64,000 bases of DNA from Anaeromyces robustus (GCA_002104895.1 MCFG01000009.1:128501-192500); one strand, 5' to 3'. Shown: positions 37,380 through 57,573, counted from the first letter of the stretch. Notes: a model not told the origin generated them from the letters alone. Numbers and translations: made by a program.

Positions 37380-39683
37380 TATCAGATAATGAACATTTTT
37401 CATCATCATGTTTATTTATGCTATTTTTATTTTTCCATATATATTCTTCATTACATTCTGTAGTTTTTTCAAATTCTATATTATTCTCTTTAAAATTTTT
37501 ATTATTCCATATATATTCTGGTTCAGCATTATTTTCTTGATTTAGAGTATTTTTAATATCTTGACTTTTTTCTTTCAAGAGCGGTTCTAAATTTTTTTCG
37601 TTTTCTTTTTTCCATATATATTTTGTATCAGCTTTTTCTTTATTATACACATTTTCATTTTTCCATACATATTCAGAATTGGTTTTCTCTTCACCAATAT
37701 TACAATTATTATCTTTTTTCCATATGTATTCTGAATTGGTTTTCCCTTCACTATTTATTTTTTCTTTTTTACATATATTTTCAGAATTGATTTTCTCTTC
37801 ATCACTATTACTATTATTATCTTTTTTCCATATGTATTCTGAATTGGTTTTCTCTTCACTATTTATTTTTTCTTTTTTACATATATTTTCAGAATTGATT
37901 TTCTCTTCATTACTATTATCATTATTATTTTTCCATATGTATTCTGAATTGGGTTTCTCTTCACTATTTATATTTTCTTTTTTCCATTTATATTCAGAAT
38001 TAATTTTCTCTTCATCATTTATATTTTCTTTTTTCCATTTATATTTTGAAATATTTTCTCCATTAATAATATAATTATCTTTTATTTTTATGTATTTTGG
38101 TATATCATTTTCCATATCATTTTCATTTTTCTTTTCCCATATATATTCTGAATTAATTTTATCATTTTTTTCATTCTCAGTTTCTATATTCTGTATTATT
38201 TCTGAACTATTATCTTTTTTATTATTAATTATATTTTCAACATATTCATCTTCTTTACTATTTTCTCCACCCTTTACATTTCTATTATTAATATTATTGT
38301 TTTCCCATGTGTATAGATTATTAATATTATCATGTTTATTCCATGAATATCTTATGTTATGATTTTCTTCTTTATTTTCTATATTTTTTAAATTAATTGA
38401 ATTATTATTTTGTTTTAAATTAACATAACTGTTGTTGTCATTCATAGAATTATTGTTTTTTTGAATTGATTTATATTTATTATTATTCCATATAAAATTG
38501 TTATTTTTTAAATTATTATTTTCATTATTATGTATAAAAGTTTCTAGACATAGATCAATATCATCATATTCAAAAGTTATATCATTTGAAAGATCAGTAT
38601 CGATGAAATCACTTAAATCACTATCAGATGAATATTCAACAACTTTTTTAGTTTTTAATGGTATTTTATCGGTTTTATTATTAATAATTCTGTAAGATGA
38701 ATCTTTTTCATCATCTTTTTTATTTTCTAAAAAGCTAAAATCAATATCGTCAACTTCTTCTATATCTTCAATACTTTTATCTTGTTCATCATAAGGACTA
38801 TTAATCTTATTAAACTTTTTTTCTTTTTTCTTAGATAAAACCCAATTTTCTATTATTTTATTTGAATTTATTTTGTTTTCCTTTCTTTTATTTTTAAAGA
38901 TTTTCTCTTTTTTGCTTTTCTTTTTTTCATTGTTATTACTATTATTCCATAAGTATTCTTTTGTATCAATATCTTTTACATTATAACTATTTAATAATGT
39001 AAAACTTTTATAACTTGGTTCATTTTCTAAATTGAATAAATTTTTAAAGAAATTAATATTTTTTAAACTACGGCGTTTATTCTTTTTAAATATAAATTTA
39101 TTCTTTCTAATATCATTATCAGAATATATGTTATCTTTCATTGAATAATCACTATTATTTTCCGTACTAAATGAATTATTATATGAATATAATACATTGC
39201 TCATGAATCTTTTATGGTTTTCTATGTTTTTTATATGACCAGAAAGATTTTTAGTTTTTAAAGATATAGATGAATTATTATATGGTTCACTTTGTATTAT
39301 ATATTCTTGGTTACCTAAAAAAATTAAATATATAACAATATTATTATTTTTTAATATAATTTTAAAAATTAATATTAATATTTTTAATTATGTAGTTTAA
39401 AATTTATATATAAATTAATATTAATGTTTTTTATTATGCATTTTAAAATAATAATTAAATATATAATAATTACTTTTTTCGCTATCATCTTTATTCCATG
39501 TAAATGATGAAGAGTTATCGGATATTGTATTTTTATTGTTTATACTATCCTTAATATCTTTATATGTATTTGATGAAGTATTAATATCGATCATTTCATT
39601 TATATAATTAATACCTTTATGGTTGTCTTCACTCCAATTAAACTTATTAGAGTAATCATTCAAATTATTGTTAATAATAATAC

Positions 39684-39725
<42 letters not shown>

Positions 39726-40825
39726 CATCATCATCATCATCATCATCATCATTATTATTATTATTATTATTATTATCATTAATGTTATTATTATAATTAA
39801 CATTATCCAATGTTTTATTTATATTATTTTTTTTCAATGTATATTCAACAGTATTATTTATTGTTTTATTCTCTCTATTATTTTTTTCATTCCATTCAAA
39901 TTTCTCAAGATTATCTATTTTATTTTTTTTTTCATTATTTTCACTATTTTTCTCATTCCATTTAAATTTGTTAGAATTATTTATGATATTATCTTCTTTT
40001 TCATTATCAATATCCAATTTATCAGTATAATTTATTACATTATTATTAGAAAATTTTAAATTATTATCCTCATTCCATGTATAAAAGTTATGTTTATTTA
40101 AAATTTCTTCTTTTTCATCATTATTATTTTCATTCAAATTTTTATTATCATTATTATCATTCCATTCAAATATATTAGAATTGCTCGTAGGGTGATTCTC
40201 AAAAATTTTATTACCTTTATTAATGTGTTCATTCCATTTATTTGAATTAAAAATGTTTTTTATTATGTTATCTATTTTTCTTTCTTCTTTAATATTTTTA
40301 TTATTATTACTTTCAGATTTATCATTCCATTCAAATTTTAAATGAGAAAATTCATTGTTTATATTATCATTTATTTTTAAACCAGAATTTTGAAGACCAT
40401 TAGAATGTGTATGTATATTTTTATTATCTTTATCTATACATACATTTGAATTTTTTAATATCAAAGAATTTGTACTTTTATTTTTGTTTTTGTTTCTATT
40501 TAAATATTCACATATACTTCCAGAATAATTATAATATGAATTTTCAGTTTGCATTTTATCTAATTCATGTAAAATGATACTTAATTGCCTTCCAGTAAAA
40601 GAATATTCATACTCATATTCAGATTCATTATCTTTGTCATCATTTATTTCAGTTGAATTATTATTATTATTATTATTAATATTATTATTATTTTCATCCA
40701 ATCTATCATAGTTTATTATATTGTTATTATTTTCATTAACATTATTTACATTTGGTATTGACTTTTTATATTTCCTTATTGTACTATTTCTTCTTATTAT
40801 ATTATATAAATTTTTTATTTGATTT

Positions 40826-40859
<34 letters not shown>

Positions 40860-41545
40860 CATTTTCATTCCAGATAAAATCATTTTTATTTATAAATATT
40901 TCATCATTATTACAATTATTATTAATTGTATTGCTATTATTATTCTTAAAGTCATCATCATTAATTATATTGTTTTTATTATTATTACTACTATTCCATA
41001 TAAAATTATCATCATTATATTTATTAATCTTTATTTTATTTTCAATGTTCTCATTATTATTATTAACTTTTTTACTCATTTCAGAATCAGATACATAACC
41101 TTTATCATTATTAAATATATTATATTTTTTTATACTACTTTTATATACAGGAATTGAAGATAATGAATAATTTAGCTCATTTTCATTTGTAGATATATCC
41201 TTTTCCCAATTCCATAAAAAATTATTCTTCGTATTATTTATACATTGATATATTGAGTTATTTCTCTTAATTTCATTAATGCAATTTATATTTTTTTCAT
41301 TAATATTTTGATTATTAAATTTTAAAGTATTATTATTTTCAAAAATACTATTATTTTTAAAAATTGATGAATATATTGTTTTGTTATTGGTATCAGTATT
41401 ATTTTTATCATTATTATTGATATTATTGACATTGTTAATATTTTTATCGTCATCATAATTATCATTAGTATTTTTTTTTGGATTAATAGAACTAGAATTA
41501 TTATTACTATTCCAAAAAAAGTCTGATGTTTTTTTATTGTCATTA

Positions 41546-41621
<76 letters not shown>

Positions 41622-42300
41622 TCCATATAAATCTTTGTTTTTCACTACCATGAGTGTAATAATTATCATTTTCTAATGAAGTTTTTAAATTTAAATTATT
41701 TTCATTTTCATCTCTAATTAATGTACTATTACAATTCCATAAGTATTCTTTTAAATATGAAGCCTCACTATCAGAATGATAATAACATTCGTTTCTTATT
41801 ATTGAATTACCATATTCATTATTTAAATATGAAGATAGCTCATTTATAGAATTTTCATTATTGTCACCATTGTCAGATATATCATCTTCACTTTCGACAT
41901 TTAACTGGGTAATTGGGGTATTTCTTCCGACATTCATATTAATATTTTTTATATCATTTTCTAATGTATTAGTACGAATATCTTTAGTATTTTTTGTTTG
42001 ATAGTCATGTTTCACAGGAAATTCTTTTAAATTAATATTACTTAATAAAGAATTATTTATATATTTTTTTTTATTGCTTATTACATCTGAGGATATATCA
42101 CTCTTATTTCTATTATGTTTTATCAAAGAACTTCTATTCATTGGTGGATATAAGTCAGAAGTAATTAAATTATTATTCTGAATATTTTCTTTATCACTTT
42201 CTTCACTACTATTATTATTATATATACTATATCTTAACTTTGATTTCCTATATTTTTTATTCTTTCTATATTTTCCACGTTTATTTTTTTTATGATCCAT
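34837..42300 (-). CDS. Giant Asn-rich protein with ~58 Trp-centred repeat motifs
   Basis: Two exons, 39474-42300 and 34837-39314, joined by a 159-bp intron in phase 1; 2434 residues. The N-terminus is very basic (MDHKKNKRGKYRKNKKYRK). The rest is Asn/Glu/Lys-rich and predicted disordered, with several poly-Asn runs. It is punctuated by short motifs around one Trp every 20-30 residues. In the first exon (about 14) they read KFEWNEK, NFIWNSS, FYTWNED. In the first third of exon 2 they read SEYIWKKD. In the remainder they read IINHIWKND, ILNYLWNND, IINNIWKYD. The shared form is two to four hydrophobics, one variable residue, then Trp followed by Lys or Asn and an acidic or Asn stretch. Trp is otherwise almost absent. 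I do not recognise the family. Regular linear motifs in a disordered chain suggest a multivalent docking protein. A ferrochelatase-like domain follows directly and may be its C-terminus. Confidence 0.78.
37728..37940. repeat. Tandem 108/105-bp coding duplication in the Trp-motif gene
   Basis: Two head-to-tail copies (37728-37835 and 37836-37940), near identical, encode a 35-36 residue unit with one intact motif (SEYIWKKD) and one decayed motif (SENICKKE) in which Trp has become Cys. A partial third copy continues to about 38050. Confidence 0.88.
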
Positions 42301-44219
42301 TTTCTCGAAATAATTTAAACAAAAATCTTTATTATACTTAAAAAAAAAAAATAATTGTTTTATTATAATTTTTCAAAATGTTTTTAATGTCATATTAATA
42401 TTTTTTACCTTTTAATTATTACAAATAAAATATAAAAATAATAGAAATTATTATTATTACAAATAAAATATAAAAATAATAGAAATTATTTATTATTAGA
42501 CAGATTAAAAAACATGTTTCATTAATTAAACTACTTAACAAATATAATAGAGTGCTAATATAATTTATTATATTAGAATAATAAGATATATATTTTCATA
42601 GATGTTTCACTTATTACTGAAAATTAATATGTTTTAAAATTTTTAATTAAATAGTCAAATTAAAAATTTTCATATTAATTTATATATTAAACTTTAATTT
42701 TAATTATTTCATATAACATTATATAATTTTTTTTTCTTGGTAAATTATTATGAATAAAGTATATAAAATGTAACAAATAAAAGGCTTAAAATAACTATTT
42801 GTAGATTTTGTACATGTACATATAATATATAATAAACAATAATAAATAATAAATAATAAAATTAATAGAATAATAAATTATTCTTTATTATTTTACTACA
42901 AAAGATGAAAAATTATTGCTTTACTGTTTATTAAAATAGTTGAAAAAATATTTTAACTTAACAATCCTTTTAAATTAAAATCATTTTTTAATATATATAT
43001 TTTAGTTGCTTAACTATTGTAGTATAAATAAAATTATTATATATTAAGTATACTATTTTTATAGTTTGTTTGAATTGAATAAAAATTATTTCAATTGAAA
43101 TATAAATTTAATGCTTGAATTGAACAAAAATTATTTCAAAGTACAAATTATAAATAAATATATAGTGTTCTTATAATATGTTTAACATTAAATAATCATT
43201 AAAATTATATTATTTTAATTACAGAATCATATTGATTAAAATATTTTAATAAAAATGAATATATCATACTTAAAATAAAATAAAATAATTCAAAATATTA
43301 TATATTAATATTATGGAATTATATTTATTTTAATTTATATCAAGCCAAATAGTTATATTTATTAAATAATAAATATATATATATATTATAATTTCAAATA
43401 AATATTTATTAATCATTTAAAAATTAATTTATTTTTCCAAAGTATTAATTATACATATTTAAATATTAGTATTCTGATTTTAAATAATTATAAAATAAAT
43501 ATCATTATTATAAATATTTTGTAGAATAAAAATTAAAATTAAAATTCACAATATATATAAATATTATGCAAATATGATCAAACAGTAATTAAAAATATAT
43601 TTTTATATTTTATAATAATAGAATTATTAATATTAAATTGAATATACAATATTTTTACAAATGACTTATGTTACACATTTAAAAAAAGAATAAAAAAAAA
43701 AAAACTTAAATCTTTAAAAATTTAATTTTTTTTTTATTTATATAAATATAATTAAATCTTATTTACAATTAATTATAAAAATTATTTAGATTATATTTAT
43801 TTGAAATATAAATAATAAATTATATATATATATACGTAATATATGGTGCTATATTTATATATATATAAATCACAATATACCAGTATATTTTTGTAGATTA
43901 ATTATTAAATTTATAATATTATATATATCTATATTAATACATATATTGATACTAGATAGTTATAATTAAGTACCCATATTTAAACAATAAAAACAATTAG
44001 TTCACATTTATATTAATGCTATGTTATAAGTAAATATCATTACTTGAGCATTTAATAAATTATTTAATTTTATTAATAAATATTTACTTTTACATTTAAT
44101 TTAATTTAATATATTTTATATAATTATAATATTTTAAAAATATATATAAAGAGATCATAATTTCTAGTTTATAATTTTTACATTTATTCAATTAGAAATC
44201 TGTTAAGTTTAAAGTTAAA

Positions 44220-44257
<38 letters not shown>

Positions 44258-44285
44258 CTTAAATATAAAACAAATTTTATTATTA
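42301..44285. other. Divergent intergenic region, Trp-motif gene / SET2
   Basis: 2.0 kb of almost pure A/T between two head-to-head genes. It includes a 37-bp direct repeat (about 42419-42455 and 42457-42490, unit containing ACAAATAAAATATAAAAATA) and a 28-base A run just before the SET2 start region. No gene was recognised. Both promoters must be here. Confidence 0.6.
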
Positions 44286-49501
<5,216 letters not shown>

Positions 49502-49519
49502 ATATTATTTTAATTATTA

Positions 49520-49560
<41 letters not shown>

Positions 49561-50097
49561 ATTTTTATTACTATATTTAATGCTTTTATTTAATTTAATA
49601 TTATCTATTTAATTATATAACAAAAAATATATATTTTCAGCTTTATCAAAAGAAAATATATATTATATATATATTTTTAATTTAATTAGATTATTATACT
49701 AAATAATAATAGTTTTGATATTATTTAATTTTTTAATAATTTTTATTTTTATTTTGTTTTAGTTATTATATTTATTTATTTATTTATATTATCGTATATT
49801 GTTGCATTTATTATTATTTTAATACATTTATATTTATATTCTGTCTAATTCATGAAAATTATGAATTAAATTAAATAAATCTAATTAAAACTTTATCTTC
49901 TATAATATATATATATTATATACAAATATGATATATATATATAATATTTATAATAAAAAATGATAAATAAAAGAAAAAGAAAAAAAAAAATTATTAATTA
50001 TATTACTAAGGCAAATTAATAAAAAAATATAAATGTTCTAATAAATTATTTCTCTGCTTAGTATCTATAAATATATAATTAAAGATAATATTAACAT

Positions 50098-50129
<32 letters not shown>

Positions 50130-50334
50130 TTATTATTATCTATTTTTATTATTACAATTATTATTGTTATTATATTTTTATTATATCCATATTACTTTTA
50201 TTTATTTTTTATTTTATTTTTTCATTTTTTTATTTATTTACTTATTATTCTTCTTTATTCTATTTATTAAATTATTTATTTATATAATATTTATATTGTT
50301 TTTATTATTTCTTTAATTTTTATTTAATAATTTA

Positions 50335-50394
<60 letters not shown>

Positions 50395-50418
50395 TATTAA
50401 TTATTATTTATTTATTTT

Positions 50419-50469
<51 letters not shown>

Positions 50470-50868
50470 TTGTTTTGTTAATTATATTTTTATTTTTGAA
50501 AATATTTTAAATTATTGTTATTTAATACTTTTCATTAAATAATAATAATATAAAAAAAATAAATAGAAATAATAATTAAAAAAAAAAAAATGAAAAAAAA
50601 AAAAAAAAAAAAAAAAAAAAAGCAAAATAATTATTATTTATTTATTTATTTATTCTATTTTTTTTTTTTTTTTATTATTTTTTTTTTTTTTATTATTTTT
50701 TTTTTCAAAGATTTTTAATATTTAAATTATGTTTATTACTATTGTTAAAATAAATATAAAATTTTAAAAAAATATGCATTTAAAGAAAAAAAAAAAGTTA
50801 ATTAATTAAATGAAATATGATAATCTTTATTATTCTTTCCCTAAATATTTCGTCTTTACTTAAATTAT
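49502..50868. other. Convergent intergenic region with long homopolymers
   Basis: 1.4 kb between the 3' ends of SET2 (+) and NOT1 (-). It has (TTTA)n patches, a 56-base T run at 50337-50392, and further long A and T runs at 50579-50710. No gene was recognised. Confidence 0.65.
50337..50392. repeat. Poly-T tract, 56 bases
   Basis: The longest homopolymer in the window. Its length in any assembly should be treated as approximate. Confidence 0.85.
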
Positions 50869-53800
50869 TTATTTTAAGAAATTAGAATATTGAGCTTTAT
50901 CTAATATAACACTTGCTACAGATTCATATAAGTTTTCAGTTCCATTATATTTACTACTTGATTTATCGGTCCAAAAGCCATATTTCTTTTCTTTTGTTAA
51001 TTTTGATAATGTATACAATAATCCCCTAATTATTATTTAATAAATATATAAGTATAAAAAATTATTATATTATTTTATATTTAATTATCAATAAATATTC
51101 AATTAAATATATTACCATGGATGTGGTCTATTAACAACAATTCTTTCTAATAATACTCTTGTAATTTGTTCTTTAATTGTTTCATTTTCTGCATCAGCAA
51201 ATAAATTTAATAAAGTATTAATAAAATAGTATGTATGACTATTTGGATATCTTAATTGATTTGCAAATGCACTTAAGAAATAATAAGCACCTATATATAT
51301 ATATAATATTATAATATTTAATATTTATTTATTTAATATTTATTTATTTATTATTTATTTATTTACTTATTTATTAACTTATTTATTAATATATTTATTA
51401 ATATACATATTATTACCTTCAGCATCACTTCCAATTAAATATTGATATATATCTTTAGAGGCACTAGGAACAGCTCCTATATCATTTATTTTATTTATTT
51501 TTGTTTGATTTGAATGTAAAATATCTTGAATGCCTACATATAAAACTAATGAATTAATAAGTGGTACATTATATTTAGTTCCAGCAGCTATTATATCACT
51601 TTGATTAGAATATACTATTTTTTTATTTAATTCAGCAAGGAAAGACACTGGTTTTCTATTTTTTAAAAAGTTATCTATTAAAAAAATAAAAAATAAAAAT
51701 AAAAAAAATAAAAAAAATAAAAATTTTTTTTTTTTTAATTTAATAATACTATAAAAAAGATTTGATAATAACAACAACGATAATAATTATTATAAAAAAG
51801 ATAGTATAAATTTACCAAGATCTTGTTTAAAGTTATTGGCATTAAGACAAGCTACATAATCTGAAAGAATAATTGGTGACTGGTTTATTTCTGGAAGACT
51901 TTCTATCTTTAATGATGGATCAAATGGATCAGGCATTCTCATTGTAGGATATGCACATAAAATTAGATTTCTTAATTGAATACAAGTTGAGGGAATTGCA
52001 TCAATCAATCCTAAATAGTGTTCACTTAAAAATTCTGGGAAATCATGTAATAAAACCAAGAATAGTTTAAGGGTTCCATTATAGAGAGTATTTAATGAAT
52101 CTTTCATTTCATTACTATTAATAAGGAATGGGGTAAAGAATTTAAATAAATCTATAAGTAATCTTTGATAGTATGGCCATCCTTTTTGTTTTTCAGCATA
52201 TAACAATTTTGGCATAAATAATCTATGAGAAATAAGTTCAAGCCATGAGAAGGTAAATCCTGGTAAATGTAATGGTTGAAGTGTATGGAAAGTATTACTC
52301 ATAGCGGAAAAGATTTGATGATTTACTGGTTCAAGGTATTTTTCATATTTATGAAGATCTTCAAGTAAGCTTGAGAATAATCTAAAGAATGGTGTCTGAT
52401 TAAAATCTTTTTGATATTTTTCATGTGTATTAACCAATACCAAAACAATAACAGATAATATTCTTGTTATAATATCCTTGTTACTTGTATCATTTGGATC
52501 ATTAGGATCAATACTATAACGAATATACAATACAATTAATCTTGCATATGCATTAATAGCATTAACATTAATTGCATTAGTTTGTGGATCAATAGTTATA
52601 CAATATTCTGTACAAAGTCTAAAGAATAATGATGAATTATTTTCATTTCTTAATTCATTTTTCTCATGAAGTTGAATTATAAATTCAGCTTGTAATTTTT
52701 CACTTGATAGTTGACTTTTATATAGTTTTACCCACTCAATAAAGTAATGTTTGAACTTATCATTAATAGGGTATGAATTTTTATCAATTTCTTCAATAGG
52801 AATATAGATTGAATGATTAATATCTTTTAATAAACCTTTAACTTTATCAGATGGATTGTCATGTTGAACTAAGCAAGTAAATACTCTTATAGTATTTATG
52901 TAATCCTTATATTGTGCAATTCTTGGTTCTTGTTCTTCAAATAACATCTTTCTAATAAGATCAGTTGCAAAATTTATAATTATTTCCTTTTTATTATTTT
53001 CAATTAATCGTGATAATTGCATATCTAATTCAGCATGACTAATTAAGTTAATTTTTAATAATACATAAGTTACTTCAATATCATATTTGCGTTCTTCTTC
53101 AGAATATAATAGCCATGCAACAACTTCACCTTTAACTTTTTTAGAATAATCACAAAGGCTTTCTAATATTACTGCATAAACTTCTCTTTCTAATACAGTT
53201 TTACTCTTATAAAGTAATTGCATAATCTTTTGTGATAAATGGAATGCGATTTCTTCAGATGAATTTGGCTTATTAATTGTAGGTAAAATTTGGCAAATTA
53301 ATAATTTTACCTTACTTTTTTCTGATAACTCTTCATAAGATTTTTCAGTACTTTCTTCAAGAGCTTTTTCAAGTTCACTAATAATTTGATTAATACTTTC
53401 TAGGCATTGTTGAATTTGATTTGCATTTTCTTGACTTATTATTTGAGCTTTCAAGTTATTTGGGATTTCTTGCTTCATAAGATTGGATTCCATTAATTGT
53501 CGGTAATTTCTTTCAATCATTTCTTGAGATGGTTTAGCAAATTCTTCATAAACATAAAATTGTTGATTAGTAACACCAGTTTGCTTTAATCTGAGAGCAT
53601 CTGGAAAAGATGGTGGATAATTAACTTGTAAATATGAATTATAATCTACAAATGGTTGTCCTCTTTCACGATGTTTACGTCTAGTTGCATAACTTGATGC
53701 TAAATGATCATCAACACAAAGTAAAGTTTTTTCTATAGCAGCTTTTTCTATAATTGAAAAAACTAAATCAATATTATCATGAATAATTATAGCTTTATCT

Positions 53801-56800
53801 TGATCAGAAAAAATGTCATTTAATTTATATTTTGAAATATAATTATTTAAAAAAGTAAACATTCTTCCACTAAGTTCTTCTTTACAAGAAACAATTATGA
53901 AGTTAGAAACTAAATTTTGTGCCATCATATATGCAGCTTTTCTCATTTTTTCTTCATTAGGTTCGAAATTAAAATCTTTCTTAATTAGTTCAGACGTAAC
54001 AATACTAACAATAACTGCTGATCTATCAACTAATGCTTTTATAATGTCATCAATAGTATTATCAAATGCAAATTGAACAATTTTTCTTGCAATTGGATAA
54101 TTATTAAATAAAGCTGAAGTTTGGTTAAAAACAAGATACTGAACTAAAGCTGGGAAAACGAGATTCTCATTATCAGCAAGAAGTTGACTATCTAATGATG
54201 AAGATTGAGCTAATTTACCTAAATTCATTTTTTCATATTCTTTTGCTAATTGTTGTTGTTCAGCCATTTCACTAATGGTTTTAGCCTTTCTTTCTTTCAG
54301 CATTGAGGTTGGTTCGATTTTTGCTATATCAACATCCAAGTTTTTCAATAATACTTCAATTTCGAATTTTAAATTTAATTTTAAATCAACGAAATTATAA
54401 AATTCTACTAAAAGTCTAATAATTGCCATCAGCCATGGATTTGGTGGTTTAAACACTGTACTATATTTAACTTGTTCCAAAGTTTTACAAACAAATGGAA
54501 TAACTACAATAAGTAAATTGTTATCATAACCTTCCAAAAGTAATTCCTAATAATATATATATAGATATATAAATTAATTCAGAATATGTGTATAATATTA
54601 GTTATTATTAATTTATATTACTAAAAATAAAAAAAAATATTTATTAAAATATTTTAAAATATAAACAACTCATATAATATTATTTAATATAGTATAATTC
54701 TTTTTAATATTACTTTAAAAGCAAGATTTTTATGTTTAATTGGTTTATTTTTAGCAAGAGTTATACCACCAAGCCATGTACCAAGATTTTTCAAAAGAGT
54801 ACGCTCAGATGATGAGGTTGCACATTTTTTAGAATTTAACAAGAAATAAATATTAATATAAGTTTCATTAATAACATATTTAATAAGTGATGGTAATTCT
54901 ATGGCATCTAATAAAGAAATATATAAAGAATGGAAATTTGGTTCAATACTAGCACGCTTAACAACTAAATATTTACTGAACCATCTAAAATAGTTTTCTT
55001 TTAATAATCCTTTCATTTCTTTAGCTTTAGAATCTAAATTTGATCCAGAAACATTATTAACAATAAATAAAATTTTATCCTTAATGGTTTCAACTGGAAT
55101 TTCATATCCATCATTGTAATCAAATAAAGAATCAACTTTTATTGATGTAAATATAATATTAGTTATTGGTTCTTTAACTAATGAATCTTCTGTATCAAAA
55201 TTATCATTTCCTATTGCTATTTTATCAACTTTTGTATCAACAGTACCAATTTCTTGTTTCTGTAAATTCTTAATATATGCAATAATATCTGGACTAGTTT
55301 GTTGTAATTGAGCTATTTGAAGAAGGCAAGCACAATATTTTGGCCATTCACTCAATCTATTTTTAAATTGAGCTAAAGCATGAACACCGAATTTATAGTA
55401 ATTTGAATTTATATCTTGTTTTAATGCAGCAAGAATATATTTCAATGCGGTTCCTAAGTAATCTTGTGATATAATTTTTTGTTGAATTAATGTTCCAAAT
55501 AATACACTTGTCATAATTAATTCTTTTTCTGGATAATTCATTAAGTATTGATATTCATCAAAAATACTTTTGATCATACATTCAAATACTTCATTCTCCC
55601 TTTTGTTATTAGACATTTTAAAAGCCTTCATTAATTCTACCATTTGATTAATTGAAATTTCACTTTGATACACTTTTTCAAAATATGAACTTGCTTCATT
55701 TTCAATTTCCTGTGTTAAATTTGAATATTGTTGCTGAATCTGTAGTGATTCTATTATATTCATACTAGCAAGTTTTGGATAAGCTCGTTGAGCTAAAATT
55801 ATTATACTTCTAAATGTATCTATATATTGTTGTGGTATTACTCTATTATAAAAAATTTTTATTTTTATATATTTCATTAATTTTTAAGATTAAATCTTAT
55901 TTAAAAATAAAAAAATGAAAAAATAATTAAATAATTAAATAAAAAAACACATACTTAAATAAAACTTTTATAAATATTACAACAACATCTGTTGCTAATA
56001 AAACACATGATGATGGAATATTCTTTTCATTTTTTTCAATTTGGCATGTAATTTTATTAGTTAAAAAGTCTAAGCAAGCCTTTATAAAATGTTCCCCAAA
56101 TTCTAATATACGTTCTTGAAGCCATTTTTCCAAATTCAAGTAATCTCTACGTGAAGCTAAAGAAGCAAGATCAATAACAAATTCAAAATCATACTTTGTT
56201 TCCAATATCTGAGATAAACCCTATATAGTAATTCAATAAAAAAATTTAAAAAAGTATAATAAATATTCAGTTTATAAATATTAAAATCAAAAAATGATAA
56301 AAAAAAAACTAATTTAATTGTATAATTATATTACTTTAATTTCTTGTGCTATATCTAATATTCTTGATAGCTGAGAACGATCATTGTTATATACATTCAA
56401 TAATCCAAATATTAATTCATTCGGATTAATTTGCCACAACTTCATTAAGACAACACTTGAACTTGGATGACCATTTAAAAATAATACTACCAAATTTATA
56501 ATCATACTTTTTTGTAATTTGCTTATTTCAGTATTCTTACTCCATGGCTTTATTTATTTATGAAATAATAATAAAAAAGTTATTAAATTAACTATATTAT
56601 TTAAATTAAAAAAACATTATAAAAAAACCTACTAATGCTTGTGCTTGGACTAATCCCAAAAGAAGTAATTCCGGTGATTGCTTACTAGCCATTTGAAACA
56701 TTTCTAGTACATTTTTATGTAAATCAGTTTCTAAAAGATTAAGCAACGTTTCCATTAAATCAATGGAATTCCATACTTGTCCAACTAACGATGAAACAAT

Positions 56801-57573
56801 TGTTTTAGCACTTGATATGTTCATTAAACTTGGATTTTCCATAGTTATAATTGGGTTGGTATAAATATTTAAAAAATTCATATAATCTGGTTTTAGTAGT
56901 ACTATTTGCTTTAAAATACTAAATTGACCCTTATAATTTTTCCATCTTCCCCATAATACTTCCATTGGAAATTCCTTTTTTGCCTTCATTAAATTACAAT
57001 TAGTTTATAAATAATTTATATCTATAATATATATAATTAATTTAATTCTACCTTATCATTTGGAAATAAATCTAATATAACTTTTAAACCTTGTTGATCA
57101 TTTATCATAAATCCTTCATAATCTAAATTTTCTATAATTTTTACAGCATCCAAAGATACCTATATTCAAAAAAATAATGATTCTTTAGGAATTCCTTTAT
57201 AATTGATATAATTTTTATTTTACTATTGTTTAAATTATATTTATTATTCTTCATACTTGTTCAAAAAGCCATTTATATAAAAAACTATGATCCCATTTAT
57301 TTTCTGATTCGGTATCACTTGCCATCATACCTACTATACGAGAAACATGTTCTTCATTTATTATTCCAATATCATTTCCAAATATTGATTTTAATTCTTC
57401 TTTTGATGAAGTACATCGTGGACCCGCATTTTTTATTAAATTTGCATATTTCGAACTATTAAAACAAAAATGTTTTTTTTAATATATTAAATTTCACTTA
57501 AAAATCTTTTATATATTTATATATAATATAAGTAATAATAACCAAATCTTTGATTATGATAATACCTGTTCAT
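50869..57573 (-). CDS. NOT1: CCR4-NOT complex scaffold subunit Not1
   Basis: Eleven exons join in frame to 1864 residues: 57566-57573, 57257-57455, 57052-57159, 56633-56983, 56335-56547, 55955-56220, 54714-55842, 51816-54546, 51417-51674, 51116-51290, 50869-51025. The N-terminal helical (HEAT-like) part has [11 protein letters not shown] and [15 protein letters not shown]. The MIF4G domain that docks Caf1 is at about 385-620 ([34 protein letters not shown]). The CAF40-binding region follows ([35 protein letters not shown]). The C-terminal Not1 superfamily domain ends the protein ([54 protein letters not shown]). Not1 is the scaffold of the deadenylase that shortens mRNA tails. The protein is somewhat shorter at its N-terminus than human CNOT1 (about 2376) or yeast Not1 (2108). 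The initiating exon is only 8 coding bases (ATG AAC AG), so the true start is the least certain part. Confidence 0.93.

Noticed and set aside
37049-38695. Several hydrophobic plus-strand open frames that look like membrane proteins
   Set aside because: They are antisense shadows of the Asn/Lys/Glu-rich Trp-motif gene. Poly-Asn complement codes for Ile/Leu/Phe.
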